Origin: Erodium maritimum | Taxonomy: Eukaryota > Streptophyta > Magnoliopsida > Geraniales > Geraniaceae | Length of the DNA: 64,000 nt | Reading direction: 5' to 3' | Assembly (NCBI GenBank): GCA_963921825.1 | Contig: OY997592.1 | Location: forward strand, 59,788,336 to 59,852,335 | Part shown: positions 57,172 through 64,000 of the stretch, in pieces | How positions within the stretch are numbered: the stretch's first letter is position 1 | Layout: each line of letters begins with the position of its first letter | The notes under the pieces: generated by a model | Database searches by the model: none | Seen by the model: only the letters and a program-made list of their open reading frames with translations | What the model was told of the DNA's origin: nothing | Made by a program: the position numbers and the translations under genes

Positions 57172-57605
57172 TCAACACTCCACAGGCACTCATGGCCACC
57201 CAAGACACCAACCCTAAAACACGGACTCAACAGCCCCACAGGCACTCACGACCTCCCAAAATACACCAACAGTAACTCACGGCTCAACGACCCCACGGGC
57301 ACTCACGGCCACCCAAAACACCAAAACGACAACACGGGCTCTCATGGCCACCCAAGATACCAAAACGACAACACGGGCTCTCATGGCCACCCAAGACTCA
57401 GCAATAGTAACACGGGCTCTCAAGGCCACCCAAAACTCAACAATAAACAACACGGCTCTCAAGGCCACCCAAACTCGACGATAAATAACACGAGCTCTCA
57501 AGGCCACCCAAACTCAACAACAAATAACACGGGCTCTCAAGGCCACCCAACTCAACAACAATTAACACGGGCTCTCAAGGCCACCCAACTCAACAATAAA
57601 TAACG
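57172..57605. repeat. Minisatellite in solo LTR copy 2
   Basis: About ten units of 35-55 bp are built from CACGGGCTCT, CAAGGCCACCCAA and ACTCAACAATAAATAA. It is at the position homologous to the 59-bp array of copy 1, but with shorter and rearranged units. Confidence 0.85.
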
Positions 57606-59605
57606 CACAACAACCTCCAGCATAATCGATGCCTCCAACAGTCCTAAGATCGCTAGTTTCACAAACAACCTCCGGGCATGGTCATATGCCTCCAGTAATT
57701 CAATTATCGCTAAGTTCTCTGCTCCTACGACACTACTAAGTGTCACATGCATTTCCAATATTCGCTATGTTCCCGTATCATGCATTTCTAATAAACGCTA
57801 CAATCCCGTATCATGCTTTTCTAATATTTAAATAAACCTATTCAACCCACGACACCCCGGTGTCACATGCAATTCTACAATTAACTTTCCCTAGTCAGGG
57901 CCGAGATCCGGCTACTTTTCCCTACCTCAACCGAAGAACACCCGCTATGCTTCCTAGCTGCTGACGTTCTGGCTCGCTACCTCCGGGCTTTACTTCGATC
58001 GAAGCCGGACGCTAAAGATAACACGAAATCCATAATTAATAACAGTTCCACCATTAAGTTAAAGATTACGATTTGTCTAGTTTAAATCCGACATTTGTCT
58101 TTTAAACTCGAGCGGGCTAAAAGCGGGATTACAACGAATCGGGTTCGAGCATCGGCGCACCGAAACCGGTGCATGTTCCCGAGGGAAAATATCGAGGTAC
58201 GGGTCCCGATACACGGATGTCGAGGCTTCCCGAGGTCTGATTCATTGTTCCGCTATTATCCCGTTCAAGGTCCGATTTAACGTTCGGTTTAGTCGATCCA
58301 CGCTTTCTAAAATCCGATCACAGATTGTTTTATTCACATTCAATTTACTAGTTCTTTTCAAAACGCCCGTTTTCGTTTAAATCTGATTTTAACCCTTTTT
58401 AATTTAAAACCGTTTTGATTTTCCAAAGTTGATTCTCGTTTTTAAACCCATTTTCCTTTGAACTGATAGATTAAAAACCCTTTGTTTTGATTTGCTTCTA
58501 AATCGATCTAACACCAACAGACAGAAACTCAAAAAAAAACCTAACTGCTTCTAAACAAATTTCTTTTCATTTTCTCCTTTTACAACTCGAAGATTTGAGT
58601 TCAGAACAAATACAAAACAACTGGTTTTAACAGTCGAGACAGAAGAAAACAACGGGAAGGAGAGGCACGGGTTTCGAGTCCGGCCGGCCAAAACCTCACA
58701 GTGGTGGGGCTAACCGTACAATGGTGGGCGGTGGCTGTTGGAGCGGCGGAGCACGGCGGTTCAGCCTCGGATCCGGACGAGACCGGTGAACAACTCGACG
58801 GATCTGCGGCGGTGGTGGCTCGGCTGAGCCTTCCGGTGGTGGGACGGCACGGAAGAAAATGGCCGGCGACAGAGATGGCCAGGATGGCACCGACGGTGCA
58901 CGGGCGTGGAGGGGAAAGAGCGGTGGAGGTCGGTGGTGGCGGCTTGGGGCCGGATGGAGCACGGCGGAACGCGGTTGCGGGTTTGGGGTTTCTTGCCTCA
59001 GATCTGAACGGTGGTTCCGTCTCAGATCCGGAGACGTGAAATCGTTGGTCGAAGGGTTCGGCGTTGAACGGAGAAGAGGGAGAGAGAGGAAGGTGAGAGG
59101 GGAGTGGCCGGAGATGGAGGCGATGTGGTGGTCGGCCGTTGCTGAGGAGGTGACGAGGAAGGTCGAGAGAGGTCGGAGAAGGACGAGCTCGGGCTCGGGA
59201 CTGGGTGAGGACAGAGAGAGACGGCCGGTGGAGGGGATCGATGGTGGTCGGATCCGGTGAGGGAGATGAACGAAGAAGAAGGCATGAAGGAGGAGGACGC
59301 GATGGGTGAGGTCGGGTTCAAGAGAGAGAGGGAGGCGTGGGTGAGGTCGGCTGTGTGAGGAGAGGGAGTGTTTTAGGGTTTCAGAGCAGAAAATGAGGGT
59401 TAAATACCCTGACCTGTTGGGCCTCAGGCAGTTCGCGGCCCAAGGACGGCTGGGCTGGGCTGGGCCTGCGCGCCTGGCCTGGTCCAGACCTGCTTCGTTT
59501 CTTTTTTTTTTCTTTTTTTTTTACCACTTGTTTCAAAAACCTACCCTAGGGTTTTCAAGTTGCAATTTAATACCCTTTTGAAAGCGAAGCGGGTTTTACA
59601 CTAGC

Positions 59606-60083
59606 GTCAAATGTGAGGATTCCAGAACTAAAGAAAGTGAAAGTTGGATTCTACGAACCACGTGTGTTTGGAAAGTAGAAACTATTCACTTCGCGAAGTC
59701 AGAGAAGTCTCCTAAGGCTAAGATGTTGTGAATGATGCATTAGACGTGTATAGACCAACTAAAGTTCTATCCATTGGAAGATCTCGCTACCATTTCACCT
59801 TCATTTATATGAGTTTACATCATAAAGCACAAAGATGAAGTTAATACTTTTAGAAGTGGAAAATTGTTGTTGAGAATGAAGCTAACTTAAAATTAAAGTG
59901 TTTAAATTCTGACAATGGAAGTGAATATAGTACTGATGAGTTCATTGATTATTGTGTCGAACATGATATAAGAATGTTGAAGACTGAGCCTGAGACAATT
60001 CAACATAATGATGTTGTTGAGAGGATGAACAAAATGCTAAATGAGAGAGGGAAGAGTATGGGGGTTAAATCTTTGGCTTTTTA
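59606..60083 (+). pseudogene. Ty1/copia pol, integrase part (right half)
   Basis: After the insertion the frame resumes with VRIPELKKVKVGFYEPRVFG. Integrase core sequence in shifted frames includes LKCLNSDNGSEYSTDEFIDY, then CVEHDIRMLKTEPETIQHND and VVERMNKMLNERGKSM. SDNG with Asp and the later Glu of ERMN correspond to the catalytic Asp and Glu of copia integrases. Stops and frameshifts around 59820-59870 inactivate it. The sequence ends at a TAG near 60080, and no reverse transcriptase follows. Confidence 0.88.
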
Positions 60084-60194
60084 GTTACCTAGAATATTTA
60101 TTTTATCCAAAATAGTCTCTCAACAATAATTAGATATATAACATTGATGGCTGCCCAAAACATCTAGAAATTCTAGCCATGGTGTCCTACTTCG

Positions 60195-60445
60195 TGGGTT
60201 TTGCGGTGACTAGGGTTATGGTGCATTATAGGTTTTGCGACGACTAGGGTTATGGTGCTATGCTCTGAGAGTTTCACGGTGACTAGGGTTATGGTGCATT
60301 TAGGTTTTACGATGACTAGGGTTATGGTGCTATGCTCTGAGAGTTTCACGGTGACTAGGGTTATGATGCTTTGCTCCGTGGGTTTCAGACCAACTAGGGT
60401 TATGGTGCTTTTCTTTCTTGGTTTCCCGAAGGCTAGAGATATGAT
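60195..60445. repeat. Minisatellite with GACTAGGGTTATGGTGC core
   Basis: Cores lie at about 60208, 60242, 60281, 60314, 60353 and 60392, with a decayed one near 60431. Spacing is 33 or 39 bp, with two alternating intervening phrases (TATGCTCTGAGAGTTTCACG and ATTTAGGTTTTACGA types). The open frame across it is a by-product of a 39-bp period divisible by three. Confidence 0.88.
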
Positions 60446-62285
60446 ACTCTACTTGGTGGGTTTCGTAGTGTTATTGGTGTAGTTCGTTTATGGGGAACAA
60501 AGGATTGGTATCTATCAGGCTAGGTTTTCAACGTAACCTCGTCGAGAAATGTGATTGCGTATGAACGAAATGGTTGGGTTTTAGGAAGGACCCACTCATT
60601 TGGCACTAATCAGAACCCTATCTGATTTACTTTTCGACATCTCGTTCTCATTGAAATGGGCTTATGTTAAAATTTCAGGATTATAGGAATCCATGGTACT
60701 GTGGATTCTACATTTAGTTTAGTTGTGAACATCGTCATTATTATTATAAGGGGTGTCTGAGGTTGGTCTGGTCACCTACAAAGAGGACTAGCTAAATCGG
60801 GAGGAGTTTTTTTTCTTCTCAATAACGAATCCTATGTATTATTTCAAGTAAAATAAGCGATCTATGGTAGAGTTATATATGTTTTTGGTAAGGTCAACTA
60901 GGTAACGGTATAAGCTCGAGCTTGTTGAACTCGAAGTTTTAAGTCAACCAGCAAACAAGTTACATATGAAGGTAGTGAATGAGATATGAACTATGTTCAA
61001 ATGTCGGTTGTTGGCTAGCCGTCTGTTTCTTTGTATTTTCTCTTTTTATTTCTTAATGACGTTTCTTTGATCTATAAAAACCATATCTATAGCTTTCCTT
61101 TCAAACGATCCCCTCAGTCCTTGTCTCAACAAGGCATATATCTTTACATGCCATGTAAAATATTGTTCCTCCATGAACTTGTCCATTTTCGCAATCTAAC
61201 CAGAAATCTCCCTACTATAATTGATTTTAAAACATGAATAAAAACGATATAATAAATTTTCAAGCAAGTTATGAACTAATTCAGATATGCCGAACTAAAC
61301 TACCAGATTATTATATGATTCATATAACCTCCTCATTTATGTGAAATCAAACTAGCAACCAATTATAAAACAAGAAACATAATAATATCATACTCGTTTT
61401 CAAATGTACTATCTTTGACTTCAACTCGAGCTATGATATAATCATAAATACATAATTAGGTTACATATTTTCACTAACATTATGTTGACTACATCCATGA
61501 ATAAAGGTAGGGGAACTTATTTATTCAAATGAATTTCAGTTGTAAAGATGAACACATTGAAAAACGATAGATGAAGTGGTAATATTATTATGGAGAGCCT
61601 AATATAAAATAAGATACTATTCTTAAATTCTAACTAAATAAGAAAATTTGTATACTAATTTTTTGACGTAAAGGATGAATTTTATAGCAATTGAATGACA
61701 CCAGTATATAAGACCTAACATGAAATCCAGGTGAAGGTCGAGACCCCTAAAAGGGGGATCAGATAGCTAGTTGCCCTTAGAGCTTGGTTTGAGATTCTCG
61801 AGTATACAAAGACTTATTCTGCATAAAACAAAAAAGGAAGATAAATTGGTGACACAATGTTGATAGATAGGTACCAATGTCGTGCAATACAGACACATAA
61901 CCCTAAAAGATAGCAATACCAAGGATCCATGGGAGCTAATGCTAGTTTGGATAACGCACTTGACGCCTTGGTTAATGATACAGGGCGGACTTCGCCCATC
62001 TCCTTCAAAAAAATGCACCCCAACATGTGCATAGGAAAATGGGTACGGGGGAAAATATGGCATGTTGCGTGCTACCTACCTCCGGTCGTAGGGAAGATCC
62101 TCCAAACCCCCCACGTTCTTTCTCTTAGGTCTTACGGGTCTCGGTGAGGGTGTTGCGCAGACCTTTGTTGGAATAGATTAACTTCAACAGATAACTTCTG
62201 AATAGGTGACAAGGGGGGATAGGTGAAGTGTTTGTATTTGAAAACGTGATATTCTTCTCCTCCTAAGTTGCGAGCTCTGGTATAA
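60446..62285. other. Intergenic region, nothing firmly recognised
   Basis: Small frames on both strands at 61767-62147 overlap each other and resemble no family known to me. The remainder is AT-rich. No RNA gene was seen. Confidence 0.4.
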
Positions 62286-62374
62286 TCCCTTTGTCTCTGG
62301 CTCTAGTTTTCTACCCTCTACATACCCCTAACTTGGGGTCCAAAAGCATAGTCGTTGAGGGGAAGAAGAAATTG

Positions 62375-63640
62375 GTGAAGTCATACCCGAGTTGTTTGAT
62401 CACCAAACCGCGACATCTTCAAGCACCTGAGATAATCTTGCACATATTTTGCGTGTTGAACGACTTGGAGGAAAGGAGTTTCCTCGCCATGGCGAACAAA
62501 ATACGATCTTCACCATTGTCGGGGGTGGTTCAATGTGTGTTGCGTGAAGAACCAGTTGCTCTTGAAGGGTAAAGACATCCTAGACTTTATAGTTTCCATT
62601 GGGAACGGTGAATAATGGCCAGGAGAGCTAAGGTGGAGAATGGTTAGATATATGGCTTGTAGACGTATCCTTTAAGTCTTGGTTCCAGCGACTCAATCAT
62701 CTTTTTGCAAACAAGCTTGCCTCTGTTTCTAAGGTGTGGTATGACGGCAGGTGGGAGTTGGGGTTTTCGAATGACCCACGGGGGATGGAATTGAGGCTCC
62801 ATATGAAGTTGGAAGAGATGTTTCTTTCGGTTGTTCTACAGTTGGGGTAGCTTTAAAACCCTTGGTAAGAAGTGTCCAGTGGCGGCTTGGGCAAAAGTTA
62901 TTTGGATCTCGGGCCTCCCGCCTAAGGTACGGGCTTTCATCTAGTTATGTTGTCATAATTTTGTCCCCATATTATTTTTTCTAGAGAGAAGAGAGATCTC
63001 TAACCCAATTCAGAAATGCTGGTGTTCTTTTTGTGGGTTGTTCTTTGATGATAGTCTTCATCTATTGATCTATTGTGATTTTGTCTGGCTTATCTAGTCT
63101 GAAGTCTTGTTTTGGTGGGGTTTGAGGTGGTCTATTCCACCTTGTGTGTGAGACTTGTTGGTGTCTTGGTCGGGGTTGTTAACAAGATGGTATAGGCATG
63201 TTTGGACCCTTTTTTGCGGGCTCTTTCTCTGAGAGATTTGGATGAAAAGGAATAGGCGGTTTTTAGGGGAGAACCCCCATCAATGGAGCAAGTTATTGTG
63301 AAGGTGTAGTTGGCGACTCTCATGGTTGGAAGGGATTTGTTTCCCGATCTGGGTTCAGTCTCTTTTATCGAATGGCGTAGGTGGTTGGTGAGTTGCAGGA
63401 GGTCCATTCGATACAAAGAAGATTAGGCATAATGCTCTAGTCTGATTGAATTTTGGATGATACTGTGTTTTTTTTCTAGTATTTTGGTTTTCGTTTGGGA
63501 TATTGTTTTGTTTTGTTTGCTTCAGTCTTGGTGGTGTGTGGATTGGATTCGTGTAAACCTCGTTCTAGTCAGCTTCGTGCATACAACCTTTTCTCTCTTC
63601 ATGTGAAAGAGGTCTTTATAAAACTTCTCTGGAAAAAAAA
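62375..63640 (+). pseudogene. LINE ORF2 3' part with zf-RVT domain, decayed
   Basis: Broken frames give FANKLASVSKVWYDGRWELG (62705-62765), then AWAKVIWISGLPPKVRAFI (62885-62942) and IQKCWCSFCGLFFDDSLHLL (63008-63067). Further on is WMKRNRRFLGENPHQWS (63238-63289). This is the zinc-binding reverse transcriptase (zf-RVT) module and following region of plant LINE ORF2. Stops interrupt every frame. The 3' end is near TTATAAAACTTCTCTGG and an A8 tail (63631-63638). The reverse transcriptase itself is not recognisable, so it is 5' truncated or highly decayed. Confidence 0.75.
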
Positions 63641-64000
63641 TCATACAGATTCCACTAAAAAAAACTCCTAATTTATGCTTGCAAGAGAAAGAAGCAAAAC
63701 ATGGCACAATTTATAACGTGAATTCTATTATGTTAAAAAAACATGAAATCTACTCCATCAATAACTTGTTTACCAGGTCTTACATGTTTAGGGAGCATGA
63801 ATATTTATTTTTGACCATCAAAGCAGTATTATAAATCTCTCCCTTTTCAGAGGTCGAAAAGGAAGGATAAGATAGGTTCTAGCTACAGAACCTAACAAAA
63901 CAAACTAGAGCGCTGACATTCAAAGCACAACCTCAAACCAAAAATTGGACCGAGACACATCTCGTCCTCAACCAACAACTAATCCCTAACAATGGGAAAA
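63641..64000. other. Right edge, nothing recognised
   Basis: AT-rich sequence with no supportable gene up to the window end. Confidence 0.5.

Larger units (their letters stand above)
56203..59600. mobile_element. Solo-LTR-like insertion, copy 2 (TGTCACGCCCC family)
   Basis: It begins TGTCACGCCCCAATTTCAG and ends GCGGGTTTTACA. A perfect 5-bp duplication CTAGC lies at 56198-56202 and 59601-59605. It interrupts a copia pol gene. At 3.4 kb it is slightly longer than copy 1 and aligns with it along most of its left half. The right part (58690-59380) is GC-rich with long frames on both strands but no recognisable protein. No internal retroviral genes are present. Confidence 0.9.

Noticed and set aside
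58701-59260. GC-rich overlapping frames in solo LTR copy 2
   Set aside because: No recognisable domain, several competing frames on both strands, and the segment lies within an LTR-like insertion. Transcriptional leader sequence is as likely.
60252-60482. 76-codon frame with repeated FTVTRVMV-type sequence
   Set aside because: Produced by the 33/39-bp minisatellite period; no start context or homology.

Overview
This window is nuclear DNA of a flowering plant, most likely a eudicot. It has spliced plant genes, plant-type Ty3/gypsy, Ty1/copia and LINE remnants, and plant PIF/Harbinger, hAT and Mutator-like elements. Only two loci look like ordinary host genes. One is the first exon of a DUF630/DUF632 protein (NRG2-like), running off the left edge on the minus strand (1-601). 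The other is a complete four-exon YUCCA flavin monooxygenase on the minus strand (30771-32746), closest by motif to YUC6/YUC2 and predicted to make auxin. Almost everything else is transposon-derived, usually broken and often nested.

Left third (1-22 kb): the NRG2-like exon is followed by a PIF/Harbinger transposon with a broken DDE transposase, which abuts a second Harbinger-like MITE. Next come a GC-ended element carrying a Mutator-like MITE and a large foldback, and the end of a gypsy polyprotein. A 3.2 kb solo-LTR-like insertion sits in Athila-like gypsy sequence that has its own ORF1, polypurine tract and 3' LTR. That LTR is interrupted by a short LINE-like insert, itself interrupted by a Harbinger element encoding a protein with two SANT domains. 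A MULE-MITE with a perfect 9-bp duplication was then split by a hAT element with a perfect 8-bp duplication.

Middle (22-41 kb): AT-rich repeats, a 1.5 kb Mutator-like element (perfect 9-bp duplication), two LINE ORF1 copies in opposite orientation, the YUCCA gene, and two more LINE copies head to head. The plus-strand one of these is split by a 4.8 kb hAT element whose transposase is almost intact, with one apparent Trp-to-stop change near the C-terminus.

Right third (41-64 kb): a decayed LINE ORF2 (endonuclease, reverse transcriptase, RNase H), two successive LINE-like units with ORF1 only, a copia pol split by a 3.4 kb solo-LTR-like element of the same family as the one at 7.3 kb, a minisatellite with telomere-like TAGGG cores, and a final LINE fragment. 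The recurring theme is ORF1-only LINE relatives, comparable in logic to mammalian HAL1, plus nested insertions whose order can be read from target-site duplications. No CRISPR array, rRNA or tRNA gene was recognised.
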